A DNA stretch of 64,000 nt from an uncultured Akkermansia sp. (GCA_944390825.1 CALXRG010000003.1:107368-171367), one strand, 5' to 3'. Counted from the first letter of the stretch, positions 52,640 to 62,284 are shown. Translations and numbers: made by a program. The notes: a model not told the origin generated them from the letters alone.

Positions 52640-54433
52640 TCAACTGCGCCGCTTGCGCCGCCCGAAGCGATCCTGGTAGAAGGGCGGTGGTTCGTGCTCT
52701 TCCCCCCAGTGGTGGGAGGCTGCCCGGCGCCCGGAATGACTCCTGCCCGGGTACGAGTCAAAGCCACGGGAACTCCCCTTGCTGCGGCGGCCTGCGGGGG
52801 GCTCCGGGAACTCGGGGCGGCCATTGTCTTCCCGTACATTGACTTCATAGCCGCAGATGCGGCAGGTAGCAAGTGCTTCGATGAGCTGGGGAGCAACCTC
52901 GGGTGAGACTTCGATGAGGGAGTGCTTGAGGTAAATGCGGATATCACCCACACTCCCCTTTGGGGCTCCTCCTTCATTGTACAGCAGCCCCGCTATGTCT
53001 TTCGCCCTGATACCCAGCAGTTTACCGCCATTCATAAACAGCGTGACGGATCGGCCGAGGCGGGACAGATCGCCACCCGTGCCTTCGTTCCCGTCCGTGC
53101 CGTTGCTCCCGTTGCGTTTGGCAAACTTGCTGGGGCGATCCTCCGGTATGGGTTGCATTTCCCTCTTCCCCGTGTCGGTCAGGAGACTGAACATCGCGGC
53201 TACCAGTCGCTGCGGTTCCATTTCAATGTCGCGCAGCTCATCGGGGAAGTTCGTTTCCAGAGCCGCACGCTCGATAATGGCATCGACCAGAGCCTCGCGC
53301 CGAGCCTGCTCCACCTGCGACGCTGTCATGACCTTCTCGCGCTGCATGCGCGTGCCGATAAAACGCTCAATCCGGGCCAGCAGCGCAAAATCCCGGCGGC
53401 CAATAAACGTCACTGCCTTGCCCTTGCGTCCGGCGCGCGCCGTGCGGCCGATGCGGTGTACGTAGTCTTCCGGGTCGCGGGGAAGTTCAAAGTTGACGAC
53501 GATGTCAACATCGTCGATGTCCAGCCCCCGGGCAGCAATATCCGTGGCGACAAGCACCCCCAGATTCCCCTTGCGGAATGAATCCATCACGCGCTCGCGC
53601 AGCGTCTGCGGCATGTCGCCGTGCAGGCGGTCTACGGCGTAGCCCCGTGCCAGTAACCCATCCACCACATCATCCACGACGCGTTTCGTGTTCGCAAACA
53701 CAAGCCCCCGCTTCATGCGCCCCATTTCAATCAGCCGGCTGAGTACCTCGATGCGCGACGAAAACACCACCTCATACACCGACTGCTCGCAGGTGGGGAC
53801 TGTCAGGACGGGCCGCTCGATACTGATCTCCTGCGGCTCTCTGGCGATGCGGTTGATGAGTGCGCGGATGGGCGCTGACATCGTGGCGGAGAAGAAGAGA
53901 GTCTGCCTGTCCTCCGGCAGGGCGGAGACGATGCGGTCGATATCCTCCTGGAACCCCATATCCAGCATCTCATCCGCTTCATCCAAAATGAGCACGGAGA
54001 TATTCTCCGTACGCAGTTCGCCCTGTTCCATCAGGTCGATGATGCGCCCCGGTGTTCCTACTACGAACTGCACTCCCCGCCGCAGGGCTGCCAGCTGAGG
54101 GCCAAAGGAGGCTCCCCCGTAAATCGGAGCTGCCGATACCCCCTCAAGGAAAAGGGCCAGCTTCTCTACTTCCCGGCATATCTGGACCGCCAGCTCGCGG
54201 GTCGGAGCCAGGCAGAGTACCTGCACGCCTTCCACTCCGGGGTCAATCTGCTCGAGGGCCGGGATGGAGAATGCCAGAGTTTTGCCGGAACCTGTGTGAG
54301 ACAGGCCTACGATGTCTGCACCGGCAAGTGCAGGGGGAATCGCGCTCTGCTGGATCGGCGAGGGGGTATCGAAGCCCAATACCTCTATCGCCTCCAGTAT
54401 TTCCGGGCAAATGCCGAGATCTGAGAATGTCAT
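52640..54433 (-). CDS. deaD: DEAD-box RNA helicase with C-terminal DbpA-like RNA-binding domain
   Basis: A 597-residue helicase of the DeaD/CsdA type involved in ribosome assembly and cold adaptation. The Q-motif region (FDTPSPIQQSAIP), motif I SHTGSGKTLAF, the DEAD box in LILDEADEML, SAT motif and HRIGRTARAGRKG are intact. From about 440 a DbpA/CsdA-type RNA-binding domain follows (VTLFMNGGKLLGIRAKDIA, GDIRIYLKHSLIEV), ending in an Arg/Gly/Ser-rich tail. ATG 54433 (MTFSDLGICPE) is the usual family start; the frame is open for about 100 codons further. Confidence 0.92.
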   Translation of the reverse strand: MTFSDLGICPEILEAIEVLGFDTPSPIQQSAIPPALAGADIVGLSHTGSGKTLAFSIPALEQIDPGVEGVQVLCLAPTRELAVQICREVEKLALFLEGVSAAPIYGGASFGPQLAALRRGVQFVVGTPGRIIDLMEQGELRTENISVLILDEADEMLDMGFQEDIDRIVSALPEDRQTLFFSATMSAPIRALINRIAREPQEISIERPVLTVPTCEQSVYEVVFSSRIEVLSRLIEMGRMKRGLVFANTKRVVDDVVDGLLARGYAVDRLHGDMPQTLRERVMDSFRKGNLGVLVATDIAARGLDIDDVDIVVNFELPRDPEDYVHRIGRTARAGRKGKAVTFIGRRDFALLARIERFIGTRMQREKVMTASQVEQARREALVDAIIERAALETNFPDELRDIEMEPQRLVAAMFSLLTDTGKREMQPIPEDRPSKFAKRNGSNGTDGNEGTGGDLSRLGRSVTLFMNGGKLLGIRAKDIAGLLYNEGGAPKGSVGDIRIYLKHSLIEVSPEVAPQLIEALATCRICGYEVNVREDNGRPEFPEPPAGRRSKGSSRGFDSYPGRSHSGRRAASHHWGEEHEPPPFYQDRFGRRKRRS

Positions 54434-55017
54434 ATGCGGCGCCAAGCATGCCTCAACGCTCCGCCATTGTAAAGTCAAAAATCCCGCCTTTGCAAATAAT
54501 GCCTGCGCGGTTTCCCGTCGGTCATGAGCCTGCATCAGACCCCGGTTGCCCGGCTTGTGAATCCGGTGTTTTACCTTGCCAGTGCTCGGTTGAGAGGGAG
54601 AATGCAGGAACGGGACGGTGCAGAAATGATGCTTCCCGGCATATGGGAGGGGTGGAATGTCCGCGGTTCTGTACGCAGAGAGAACTTCCGGGGGAGGGAG
54701 GGCCTGCTTTTCCGCGGTGTTACGGGGATTGATCATGGTTTTGTTCGGGGTGCCGTACGGGGGGGCATGTGCCGTTGCACCCGACCCCGGACTTGGAGCG
54801 TGGCGGTATGTGCCCGGCGGACGCGTTTCTCCGCTTGCGTGTGGGCACTGTCCCGGCGGCCGTTCTTTTCCCCTCCCTCACCTCACCAAAAAAGGCACAC
54901 CGCCCGTTGCCGTGGGCGGTGTGCCGGAATAGGGTATCGCAGGTGTCGCGGGCGCCTCAGGTGTCGCGGTCGGGTATCTCGCGTGCCGAGGGTATCACGA
55001 AAATGCGCGCGGCGGTG
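54434..55017. other. Gap upstream of deaD, about 584 bp
   Basis: No convincing gene is seen. The deaD open frame continues to 54736 but without homology. The terminator of the following minus-strand gene is at 54894-54925. An alternative deaD start at 54535 (MQAHDRRETAQ) would use part of it. Confidence 0.5.
54894..54925 (-). terminator. Terminator of the 112-residue secreted protein gene
   Basis: A perfect 12-bp stem (54894-54905 with 54914-54925) with an 8-nt loop is followed on the minus strand by TTTTTTGG. Confidence 0.85.
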
Positions 55018-55356
55018 TTAGTCGATGACGTAGTAGTTGCCTGGCTCACGCGGCTGCCGCGGTTCGCGCTCGCAGCGGGGAAGCATGCTGTCGAGGTGAT
55101 CGCGCTTGATGGTGTCTTTGAGCCCATCGTTGTTGCGGCGCGTAACCTCTGCAACTTTGTCAAAGGAGCGCTGGCGCTGTTTTTCGGCTCTCTTAACGGC
55201 GGCTGCGTATTCGTCCAGACTGCGCTGCTGGCGCTCGGTGGCGACTTTGCGAAGCGAGTCCTCGCTGATGTCTTTTTCACCGATGGTGGGAGCCGCCTGA
55301 GCGACGCCCGCAAGGGCACAGGTGATCAGGGTGCAAAGGAAGAGATGCTTTTTCAT
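55018..55356 (-). CDS. Small hypothetical secreted protein
   Basis: A 112-residue protein with a clean signal peptide (MKKHLFLCTLITCALAGVAQ, cleavage at AQA-AP). The mature part is a charged, likely helical stretch (residues 32-85, alternating Glu/Arg/Lys and Ala) followed by a short Pro/Tyr tail. It resembles small periplasmic coiled-coil proteins. The function is unknown. A good promoter and terminator frame it as a single gene. Confidence 0.7.
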   Translation of the reverse strand: MKKHLFLCTLITCALAGVAQAAPTIGEKDISEDSLRKVATERQQRSLDEYAAAVKRAEKQRQRSFDKVAEVTRRNNDGLKDTIKRDHLDSMLPRCEREPRQPREPGNYYVID

Positions 55357-55377
55357 GCTGGTGTAAATAACGCTCTC

Positions 55378-55405
55378 AGTATAGACGAGGGGACTTGCAA
55401 GTCAA
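55378..55405 (-). promoter_or_regulatory. Promoter of the 112-residue secreted protein gene
   Basis: Minus strand: -35 TTGACT (55405-55400), 16-bp spacer, -10 TATACT (55383-55378). The leader is about 15 nt. Confidence 0.75.
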
Positions 55406-55513
55406 GCTGAAAATGCAAAAAATGAATCCGGGGTTTAAGATTACCCGGCCGGGAGTGGCTGTACCGGCGGCTTTGTCACACGTGGTCTTCCCGCCCGGGG
55501 CGGACAATAAGCC

Positions 55514-55542
55514 TTGCCAAATGCACCAAGTCAAGGTAGGAT
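55514..55542 (+). promoter_or_regulatory. Promoter of dnaB
   Basis: -35 TTGCCA (55514-55519), 17-bp spacer, -10 TAGGAT (55537-55542). A purine-rich AGGAG, likely Shine-Dalgarno, lies at 55551-55555, 7 bp before the ATG at 55563. Confidence 0.7.
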
Positions 55543-55562
55543 GATGCTCCAGGAGTATCCCG

Positions 55563-56999
55563 ATGAGTAAGGCAAAAAGTGAGAAGGCAGATTTGAAAAG
55601 CGCTGAGTATCAGGCGGCCGAGACGCTGCTGATGCCTCAGGCTACGGGGGTGGAGAAGAGTATGCTCGCGATGATGGCTATCGACCCGGCTAATGTGATT
55701 TCGCGCTGCATTTCGGATGGGATGACCGGGGATTATTTTTATGTGCCGGCCCATCGGCTTCTTTGGGAGCTGTTCCGCAGCCGTTATGATAAGGGGGTGG
55801 GAATTGACCCGACGTCGGTGGCGCAGGAGCTGCTCGATCACCGGCAGCTGGAGGCTGTCGGCGGCCATGCGGGCTTGATGGATGTTTTTTCGTATGCGAC
55901 GACAACTGCTCTCTACGAGCAGCACTTCGAGATACTGAAGGAGAAATACATCCGACGTGCGATTATCCTGACGTCCAACAAAGCGGCGGATTCTGCCTAC
56001 CGCCAGGAGGGGGAGATTGAGGCCCTGCTCGATCAGACGGAGCAGGAGGTGCTGCACATCCGCCAGAGTGCGGCAAAGGGTGCGGAGTGGAGCCTCAAGG
56101 CGGATATCCAGAGCGCGGTGGATAATCTCGAGCGCATGATGTCGTCAGGCGGTGAGATTTTGGGGATGTCGACGGGGTTTGAGAAGCTGGACCGGATGAT
56201 TAACGGGCTGAAGGGGGGAGAGCTTTTCGTTATTGCGGCGCGTCCCTCGATGGGTAAGACGTCTTATTTGCTCAACATCATTGAGCATTTGATTCTGGAC
56301 CTGCAGAAGCCTGTGCTGTGTTTTTCCTGCGAAATGCCGAGCGTGCAGCTGGTGGAGCGTTTGCTGTATGCCCGCAGCGGAGTGAGCAAAGCCAAGTTGC
56401 AGGACAGGCGAAGCAGTATCACCAAGGAGGATATGAAGCGGCTGAGCAATGCGATCGTTGAGTTGCAGAAGAGCCGGTTGATCATTGATGATACGGCGGC
56501 GATTTCGATTTCAGAGCTCAGAGCGAAGGCCCGGCGCGTGCAGCGCGAACACCCGGATTTGGCGGCGATTGGGATTGACTATTTGCAGTTGATGCGTTCG
56601 CATACCAAGCAGGCCCAAAACAGCCGCGAACGCGAGATCGCTGAGATTTCCGGTGGCCTCAAAAGCCTGGCCAAGGAGCTGAACCTGCCGATTATCGTAC
56701 TGGCCCAGCTGAACCGCGGCCCCGAGAACCGCACAGGCAAGAATAAAGGCGCTCCCATGATGAGTGATTTGCGTGAGTCCGGTGCTATCGAGCAGGATGC
56801 CGATATGATCGGCTTGCTTTACCGCAAGAAGTATTACGCTGAGACGGACGAAGACCGCGAGGAGGTGGGTGACGACGCCACACTCATCCTGGCGAAAAAC
56901 CGCAATGGCCCCACGGGTGATGTGCAGCTGACCTTCACGGCTGAGTTGATGCGCTTTACGACGCGCATTGTCTCAGAGGGCGAGGAGGAGGAAGGCTGA
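55563..56999 (+). CDS. dnaB: Replicative DNA helicase DnaB
   Basis: A 478-residue hexameric helicase that unwinds the replication fork. The N-terminal domain (about 25-125) is followed by the RecA-like motor: Walker A ARPSMGKT at 226-233, DDTAAISISELRAKARR, the Walker B region AAIGIDYLQLM, and the SREREIAEISGGLKSLAKEL motif. No intein is inserted. It has its own promoter and a Shine-Dalgarno. The neighbouring downstream gene bioA is separated by 369 bp. Confidence 0.97.
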   Translation: MSKAKSEKADLKSAEYQAAETLLMPQATGVEKSMLAMMAIDPANVISRCISDGMTGDYFYVPAHRLLWELFRSRYDKGVGIDPTSVAQELLDHRQLEAVGGHAGLMDVFSYATTTALYEQHFEILKEKYIRRAIILTSNKAADSAYRQEGEIEALLDQTEQEVLHIRQSAAKGAEWSLKADIQSAVDNLERMMSSGGEILGMSTGFEKLDRMINGLKGGELFVIAARPSMGKTSYLLNIIEHLILDLQKPVLCFSCEMPSVQLVERLLYARSGVSKAKLQDRRSSITKEDMKRLSNAIVELQKSRLIIDDTAAISISELRAKARRVQREHPDLAAIGIDYLQLMRSHTKQAQNSREREIAEISGGLKSLAKELNLPIIVLAQLNRGPENRTGKNKGAPMMSDLRESGAIEQDADMIGLLYRKKYYAETDEDREEVGDDATLILAKNRNGPTGDVQLTFTAELMRFTTRIVSEGEEEEG

Positions 57000-57368
57000 G
57001 GACGAGCAAGAACGCATGAGAACGGGAACAAACGACTGAGGCGGCTGGCAGCCCCCGAGCGAGCGCAGTTCTCCCCAGGGTGTCCTTCCATGGGTGTCTC
57101 CCCGGAGACTGCGCTCACGGGCGGATTGCTTCCCGGTACCGGGTTGCTCTGCGGGGGCGGTGGTTGGTGCGGGCCGAGATGCCTGCTGATGGCAGGCGCT
57201 GCGGATCCGGATGCATCACCTTGCAGACTGTGCTGCGCTTCCTGTTCCTCTCCTGTTCCCGGGAAGAGCCCGGCTCAGTCAGCCATGCCACCACGCTGAC
57301 AGAGACGCCTTTGCGCCAGAGCCCTGCACAGCACTGCCGGAATTAGGTACCGACACGATTATCTCACT
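57000..57368. other. Gap between dnaB and bioA
   Basis: No gene is seen. An imperfect hairpin with 9 paired bases GAGCGCAGT/ACTGCGCTC and a further CTCC/GGAG at 57061-57116 may end the dnaB transcript. No clear bioA promoter was found. Confidence 0.45.
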
Positions 57369-58685
57369 ATGAACGCACAACAACAAACTGACATCTGGAT
57401 CCGCAGGGATCTGGAGCACTGCTGGCACCCTTTTACCCCCCAGTCACTGTGGGGTACGGAGGCTGAGATCCTCATGATTCAGTCAGGGCAGGGCGTGTGG
57501 CTGACCGACTCCCTGGGCCGCCGCTATATCGATGGCAACAGCTCGATATGGGTCAACATCCACGGCCACTGCCATCCCCGCATTGTGGCTGCTATCCAGC
57601 GGCAGGCAGCAACGATTTGCCACAGCAGCTACCTGGGATTCGGGCACGGACTGGCGAGTGATTTGGCGACGCGCCTTTGCTCGTATTTCCCCAAAGGCAC
57701 ACTGACCCGGGTGTTTTTCTCCGATGATGGCTCAACGGCGCTGGAGTCGGCACTCAAGATGGCGTTTCAGAGTCATGTGCAAACTCCCGGGGAGGAGGCG
57801 CGGCGGCATTTCGTGGCGTTCAGCAACTGCTACCACGGCGACACGATGGGCGCGGCTTCTCTGGGCGGTGTAGGGACGTTTTTCAGCAAGTTCCGCGGGT
57901 TTGGGGTGGAGGTCACCCATGTACGCAACATGGAGGAACTGCGGGCGCTGCCGCCTCAGTTCCTGAGCACCGTAGCCGGCGTGGTGATTGAGCCGGTCAT
58001 CCAGGGGGTGAACCGTATGACTCCCTGGCCGCAGGGGATGCTCAGGGAACTGCGTGATTTTTGCACGCAGCAGGGTATTTACCTGATTCTGGATGAGGTG
58101 ATGACCGGCTTTGGCCGCACCGGTAAGCTTTTCGCCTGCATGCACGAGGGGGTGATTCCGGATTTCCTGTGCTGCGCCAAAGGCCTGACCAGCGGCTACA
58201 CCCCGCTGGCTGCCTGCCTGACGACGGAAGCGGTGTTCAACAAGTTCATCGGCCGATACAGCGAGAATAAATCCTTCTACTATGGCCACAGCTTCACGGC
58301 TCATCCCATCGGGTGCGCGGCAGCGATGGCCAGCCTCGATGTCTTTGAGGAAGAACGGGTGCTGGAAAAACTCCCGCCGAAGATGCAGCTGATCGGTGAA
58401 TTGGCCGCAGCGCTGAAACGTGACAACCCCTACGTCTCCGCCGTGCGCCAGTGCGGCATGATTCTGGGCATCGACATCGCGCACACGGATGGCTCGCCAT
58501 ACGCCCAGGACGAGCGCGCCGGCGAAAAAGCCTGCGTGGCGATGCGTCCCTACGGCCTGCTCACACGACCCTGTACGCATGATACGATCGTGTTTATGCC
58601 GCCGCTCTGCATCAGTGAAAGTGAAATCCGCCATGCGTTCCGCGCCATGGATGGCGGTATTTGCGATGCTTTATCGCAATTATGA
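57369..58685 (+). CDS. bioA: Adenosylmethionine-8-amino-7-oxononanoate aminotransferase
   Basis: A 438-residue PLP enzyme that converts 7-keto-8-aminopelargonate to 7,8-diaminopelargonate, using S-adenosylmethionine as amino donor, in biotin synthesis. The N-terminus HCWHPFTP is characteristic, with FFSDDGSTALESALKMA, LDEVMTGFGRTGKLF and the PLP Lys271 in CCAKGLTSGYTPLAA. Length and motifs fit BioA rather than other class III aminotransferases. No other biotin gene is in the window. Confidence 0.93.
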   Translation: MNAQQQTDIWIRRDLEHCWHPFTPQSLWGTEAEILMIQSGQGVWLTDSLGRRYIDGNSSIWVNIHGHCHPRIVAAIQRQAATICHSSYLGFGHGLASDLATRLCSYFPKGTLTRVFFSDDGSTALESALKMAFQSHVQTPGEEARRHFVAFSNCYHGDTMGAASLGGVGTFFSKFRGFGVEVTHVRNMEELRALPPQFLSTVAGVVIEPVIQGVNRMTPWPQGMLRELRDFCTQQGIYLILDEVMTGFGRTGKLFACMHEGVIPDFLCCAKGLTSGYTPLAACLTTEAVFNKFIGRYSENKSFYYGHSFTAHPIGCAAAMASLDVFEEERVLEKLPPKMQLIGELAAALKRDNPYVSAVRQCGMILGIDIAHTDGSPYAQDERAGEKACVAMRPYGLLTRPCTHDTIVFMPPLCISESEIRHAFRAMDGGICDALSQL

Positions 58686-58687
58686 AC

Positions 58688-58715
58688 TTGATATGCCGAC
58701 CAAAATCAGCATAAT
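58688..58715 (+). promoter_or_regulatory. Promoter of the FHA-domain gene
   Basis: -35 TTGATA (58688-58693), 16-bp spacer, -10 CATAAT (58710-58715), 9 bp before the ATG at 58725. Confidence 0.65.
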
Positions 58716-58724
58716 AAAAGAAGC

Positions 58725-59354
58725 ATGGCTCTCATTTACATATCTACCGCAGAGGGGGATCCCCTGAAATACAGGCTTCCAGATTTGCCCGGTACAGAGA
58801 TTCTGGTCGGGCGCGACGAGGGATGTCAGATCGCGTTGCCTCAGGTCAACGGCATATCCGGCGTGCACTGCAGTTTTTACTTCGACGGCACGCAATACTA
58901 CATCATCGACCACCAGTCCACCAACGGTGTGTTTTGCAACGGCGAGCGTATCGAAAACGCCGTTCTGAAACGGGGGGATGTCTACACGATCGGAGAAGCG
59001 AACATCGTGTTTGATCCCGAGGTCGCAGCGGCGGCTCCCTCGATTCAGGCCGGCCCGGCTCAGACTGCCCCGGCTCAGGCCGCACCTGCCGGCGCGGCCG
59101 CACCCAGAAGAAGGCGCAAGGTCAGTCCCGCTGCTCATGCCGACAGCCTCGCTTCCCGGGTGGTCACCTACCAGGTCAAGAAGACGTCGCCGGTGCTTCA
59201 GGTCTTTACGTATATATACGTCGTTGTGATGCTGGGGATTGCGTTCTATGGCGGCATGGTGCTGCGGCATTGGAACGAGACCGGACAGATCTTTTTCCCG
59301 TGGATTGATCCGGATCCCCAGACGGCATCTCCCGAAGCAGCCCCGAAGGCCTAG
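58725..59354 (+). CDS. FHA-domain protein with a C-terminal membrane helix
   Basis: A 209-residue protein. Residues 1-100 are an FHA domain for phosphothreonine peptide binding: EILVGRDEGCQIAL with the conserved Gly-Arg, ISGVHCSFYF in place of SxxH, DHQSTNGVFCNG with the Asn-Gly pair. An Ala/Pro/Gln linker follows and one membrane helix near 165-185 (FTYIYVVVMLGIAFYGGMVL). It could report on phosphorylation of a partner, but no Ser/Thr kinase gene is nearby in the window. Confidence 0.88.
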   Translation: MALIYISTAEGDPLKYRLPDLPGTEILVGRDEGCQIALPQVNGISGVHCSFYFDGTQYYIIDHQSTNGVFCNGERIENAVLKRGDVYTIGEANIVFDPEVAAAAPSIQAGPAQTAPAQAAPAGAAAPRRRRKVSPAAHADSLASRVVTYQVKKTSPVLQVFTYIYVVVMLGIAFYGGMVLRHWNETGQIFFPWIDPDPQTASPEAAPKA

Positions 59355-59421
59355 GCTCAGTGCTGTTTCGGCAGACCCACCGGCTCTGCCCTCTCGGGGG
59401 GGGGCAGGCGCGGTCACCCTT

Positions 59422-59455
59422 CCTCCCCGCATGAGAGGCAACTCATGCGGGGAGG
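59422..59455 (+). terminator. Terminator of the FHA-domain gene
   Basis: Perfect 14-bp stem (59422-59435 with 59442-59455), 6-nt loop; followed by TTCGTTC. The T-run is weak. Confidence 0.6.
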
Positions 59456-59590
59456 TTCGTTCATGGCATGATTCAGAATGGGGGGACAGAGGAAGAGACG
59501 GGAGCCGCCGAAGGAAAGCGCGTAACGTGCAGCGGGGCGCGTGGTGCCAAATAGGCCCCGGCCGGGGTGCAGCGGACGGCAGCTGCGGCA

Positions 59591-59630
59591 GGATGGGGCA
59601 GGATGGGGCAGGATGGGGCTGGATGGGGCA
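59591..59630. repeat. 10-bp tandem repeat
   Basis: Four copies of GGATGGGGCA (one with T for the last A, all else identical) in a non-coding gap. G-rich; copy number is likely variable. Confidence 0.85.
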
Positions 59631-59649
59631 TAGCCGCTTGATTTTGGAC

Positions 59650-59678
59650 TTGCATTTTATCGCATTCGGGTGTACCTT
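59650..59678 (+). promoter_or_regulatory. Promoter of purH
   Basis: -35 TTGCAT (59650-59655), 17-bp spacer, -10 TACCTT (59673-59678). No PurR-like operator is recognised. Confidence 0.6.
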
Positions 59679-59714
59679 CTGGTACCGCGTGCGCGGCTAA
59701 CCTTATTCTGACTC

Positions 59715-61271
59715 ATGGAAACGAAGAAAATTGAACGCGCCCTGCTGTCCGTATCGGATAAGACCGGGCTCGACACTTTTGCTCGGGGCCTCGTCGCCCA
59801 GAATGTTCAGCTGATTTCCACTGGCGGCACCTGCAAGTACCTCAAGGAGCTGGGTCTGCCCGTGACCGAGATTTCCGATTACACCGGTGCGCCCGAGCTC
59901 TTCGACGGCCGCGTCAAAACCCTGCACCCGAAAGTGCACGGCGGCCTTCTGCAGCGCCGTGACCTGCCGGAGCACCAGCAGCAGGCCAAAGACAACAACA
60001 TCCCCACCATCGACCTCGTCTGCGTCAACCTCTACCCCTTCGAGGAGACCATCGCCAAGGAAGGTGTGACTCTGGCCGAAGCAATCGAGAAAATCGACAT
60101 CGGAGGTCCCTCCATGCTGCGCTCCGCCGCTAAAAACTACGCTTCCGTAACCGTTGTGTGCGACCCCGCAGACTATATGACCGTGCTTGAGGAGATGGAA
60201 AACCACCAGGGCGACACGACCCTCAAGACCCGCGAAAAACTGGCCGTGAAGGTCTTCATGCGCACGTCGTCCTACGATACGGCTATCTCCAACTACCTGG
60301 GCCACCGGGCAGAGGACAGCATCAAGAATAACCTCACGCTCTCGCTGCCCTTCTGTCAGACCCTGCGCTACGGCGACAACCCCCACCAGCCCAGCGTGCT
60401 TTACGGGTCATTCAACAAGATTTTCACCCAGTTGCAGGGCAAGGAACTCTCCTACACCAACGTCCTGGATCTCGATGCGGCGGCATCTCTCATCATGAAC
60501 TTCCGCCGTCCGACCGTTGCGATTCTCAAGCACACCAACCCCTGCGGCGTCGGCCAGGATGATTCCGACCTCGTCGAGGCCTGGAAACGTGCCTACCAGA
60601 CCGACACCCAGGCTCCCTTCGGTGGCGTGATTGTGATGAATCGCCCCATGACCGAGGCTCTTGCACGCATCGTCGGTGCTATCTTTACGGATGTCATCAT
60701 CGCTCCTGACTATGAGCCCGAGGCCCGGGCCATCCTCCAGAAGAAGAAGAACTGCCGCATCATGCGCATCGACATGGATGCCTGGCGCGCCGCCTGCAAA
60801 GAGCCGATGATTCGCACAGCTCCCGGTGGCGTCATGACCATGAAGCGTGACGACGAAGCCCTCGGCCTGGATGACCTGGAGAATAAAGTGGTCACCAACC
60901 GCATGCCCACAGCTGACGAGCTCGAGGCGATGCGATTCGCCTGGCGCGTGTGCAAGCAGGTACACTCCAATGCCATTGTCTTCACCGACAAAGACGGCAC
61001 ACTCGGTATCGGCGCCGGACAGATGAGCCGCGTTGATTCTGCCAAGATCGCCGTCTGGAAAGCAGGCGAGGCTGGCCTCAGCCTGAAGGGCAGCGTCATT
61101 GCTTCTGACGGCCTGTTCCCCTTTGCCGATGGACTCCAGACCGCCATCGACGCAGGTGCGACTGCTTGCATCCAGCCCGGTGGTTCGATTCGCGACCAGG
61201 AGGTCATCGACGCCGCCAATGCAGCCGGCATCGCGATGGTATTCACCGGCGTTCGCCACTTCCTCCACTAA
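59715..61271 (+). CDS. purH: Bifunctional AICAR transformylase / IMP cyclohydrolase
   Basis: A 518-residue enzyme for the last two steps of purine synthesis. The cyclohydrolase part is at about 1-185 (STGGTCKYLKELGLPVTEISD, IGGPSMLRSAAKNY) and the transformylase part follows with KHTNPCGVG (catalytic Lys-His), QAPFGGVIVMNRP, and GIGAGQMSRVDS. The complete length is present. A hairpin with T-run at 61299-61336 ends the unit. Confidence 0.96.
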   Translation: METKKIERALLSVSDKTGLDTFARGLVAQNVQLISTGGTCKYLKELGLPVTEISDYTGAPELFDGRVKTLHPKVHGGLLQRRDLPEHQQQAKDNNIPTIDLVCVNLYPFEETIAKEGVTLAEAIEKIDIGGPSMLRSAAKNYASVTVVCDPADYMTVLEEMENHQGDTTLKTREKLAVKVFMRTSSYDTAISNYLGHRAEDSIKNNLTLSLPFCQTLRYGDNPHQPSVLYGSFNKIFTQLQGKELSYTNVLDLDAAASLIMNFRRPTVAILKHTNPCGVGQDDSDLVEAWKRAYQTDTQAPFGGVIVMNRPMTEALARIVGAIFTDVIIAPDYEPEARAILQKKKNCRIMRIDMDAWRAACKEPMIRTAPGGVMTMKRDDEALGLDDLENKVVTNRMPTADELEAMRFAWRVCKQVHSNAIVFTDKDGTLGIGAGQMSRVDSAKIAVWKAGEAGLSLKGSVIASDGLFPFADGLQTAIDAGATACIQPGGSIRDQEVIDAANAAGIAMVFTGVRHFLH

Positions 61272-61298
61272 GAGAGACGGCGGACGAGAAGCTTCACG

Positions 61299-61336
61299 GC
61301 CCCTGGGGTACCCGCCTGGCTCCCGGGGGCTTTTTA
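61299..61336 (+). terminator. Terminator of purH
   Basis: Ten paired bases (61299-61308 with 61321-61330, two G-T wobbles), a 12-nt loop and a TTTTTATT tract. Confidence 0.8.
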
Positions 61337-61402
61337 TTGACAGGTGCCGCTTATCCGGTCCCTTTGTTCAGGCGACTTGCTTCAATTTGATTTTTGCGTA
61401 CC

Positions 61403-62143
61403 ATGTTACTCGGAGTGAATATTGATCACGTAGCCACATTGCGTCAAGCGCGCTACGCCACGATGCCGGACGCCCCGCACGCGGAGCCACGGGTGCTGGA
61501 AGCGGCCCGAGCCGCCCTGGAAGGCGGTGCGGATTCCATTACGCTGCACGTCCGTGAGGATCGACGGCATATGCAAGATGCGGATGCCTTTGCTGTGCGC
61601 CGGGAAATTCCTCTTCCTCTCAATCTCGAGATGGGAGCCACCCAAGCCATGCTGGACGTTGCCCTCAAACTCAAGCCTGACTATGTTTGCCTCGTGCCGG
61701 AGCGTCGCCAGGAAATCACCACAGAAGGCGGCCTGGACGTTGCAGGACACCGGGATTCCCTGCGGGAACTGGTTGCGGCCCTTCAGGCAAACGGCAGCCG
61801 CGTGAGCATGTTCATTGACCCGGATGTATGCCAAGTGGAGGCCAGTGCGGCCATTGGCGCTCCGATGATCGAGCTGCATACCGGTCGCTTTGCAAACACA
61901 CTGGGCGCGGAGCGCAACGCCGAAGTCGAACGCCTTATAGCGGCGGCCACGCGCGGGCACGAACTTGGCCTCGAAGTGCACGCCGGTCATGGCATTCAGA
62001 TACCGAACCTCGCCGATCTCAACCGCGTACCCTACCTTAGCGAACTCAACATCGGCCATACCATCATTGCCCGTGCCGTTTTCATCGGTTTGACAGCCGC
62101 CGTTCGGGAGATGAAAGCAGCCATCAGCTCTTACCGCTGGTAA
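61403..62143 (+). CDS. pdxJ: Pyridoxine 5'-phosphate synthase
   Basis: A 246-residue TIM-barrel enzyme that condenses 1-deoxyxylulose 5-phosphate with aminoacetone 3-phosphate in vitamin B6 synthesis. Family motifs: LLGVNIDHVATLRQAR, GADSITLHVREDRRHM, NLEMGATQAMLDVAL, VCLVPERRQEITTEGGLDV and VHAGHGIQ. ATG 61403 is preferred to the TTG at 61394. It lies 131 bp after purH, beyond its terminator, so it has its own start of transcription that I could not place. Confidence 0.96.
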   Translation: MLLGVNIDHVATLRQARYATMPDAPHAEPRVLEAARAALEGGADSITLHVREDRRHMQDADAFAVRREIPLPLNLEMGATQAMLDVALKLKPDYVCLVPERRQEITTEGGLDVAGHRDSLRELVAALQANGSRVSMFIDPDVCQVEASAAIGAPMIELHTGRFANTLGAERNAEVERLIAAATRGHELGLEVHAGHGIQIPNLADLNRVPYLSELNIGHTIIARAVFIGLTAAVREMKAAISSYRW

Positions 62144-62248
62144 GCGTACTCCCTCACGAGCCACTTCGAGCCCGGAGCTGCATCGCTGCCGTTCGGCGGT
62201 TGATGACTGAAAAATCCGCGATTACAACTAACGATACGCGATTTTTTC

Positions 62249-62276
62249 TTGAAATCACCCGTCACTATGCTACCAT
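62249..62276 (+). promoter_or_regulatory. Promoter of the HU-family gene
   Basis: -35 TTGAAA (62249-62254), 16-bp spacer, -10 TACCAT (62271-62276), 8 bp before the ATG at 62285. Confidence 0.55.
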
Positions 62277-62284
62277 GAAGGCCT

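Larger units (their letters stand above)
59355..59714. other. Gap between the FHA gene and purH
   Basis: No gene is seen. It contains the terminator at 59422-59455, a four-copy 10-bp tandem repeat GGATGGGGCA at 59591-59630 and the purH promoter. Confidence 0.6.

Noticed and set aside
61377..61404. Promoter TTGCTT-16-TACCAT before pdxJ
   Set aside because: The -10 box overlaps the only plausible ATG of pdxJ, which must be retained for the first strand of the barrel.
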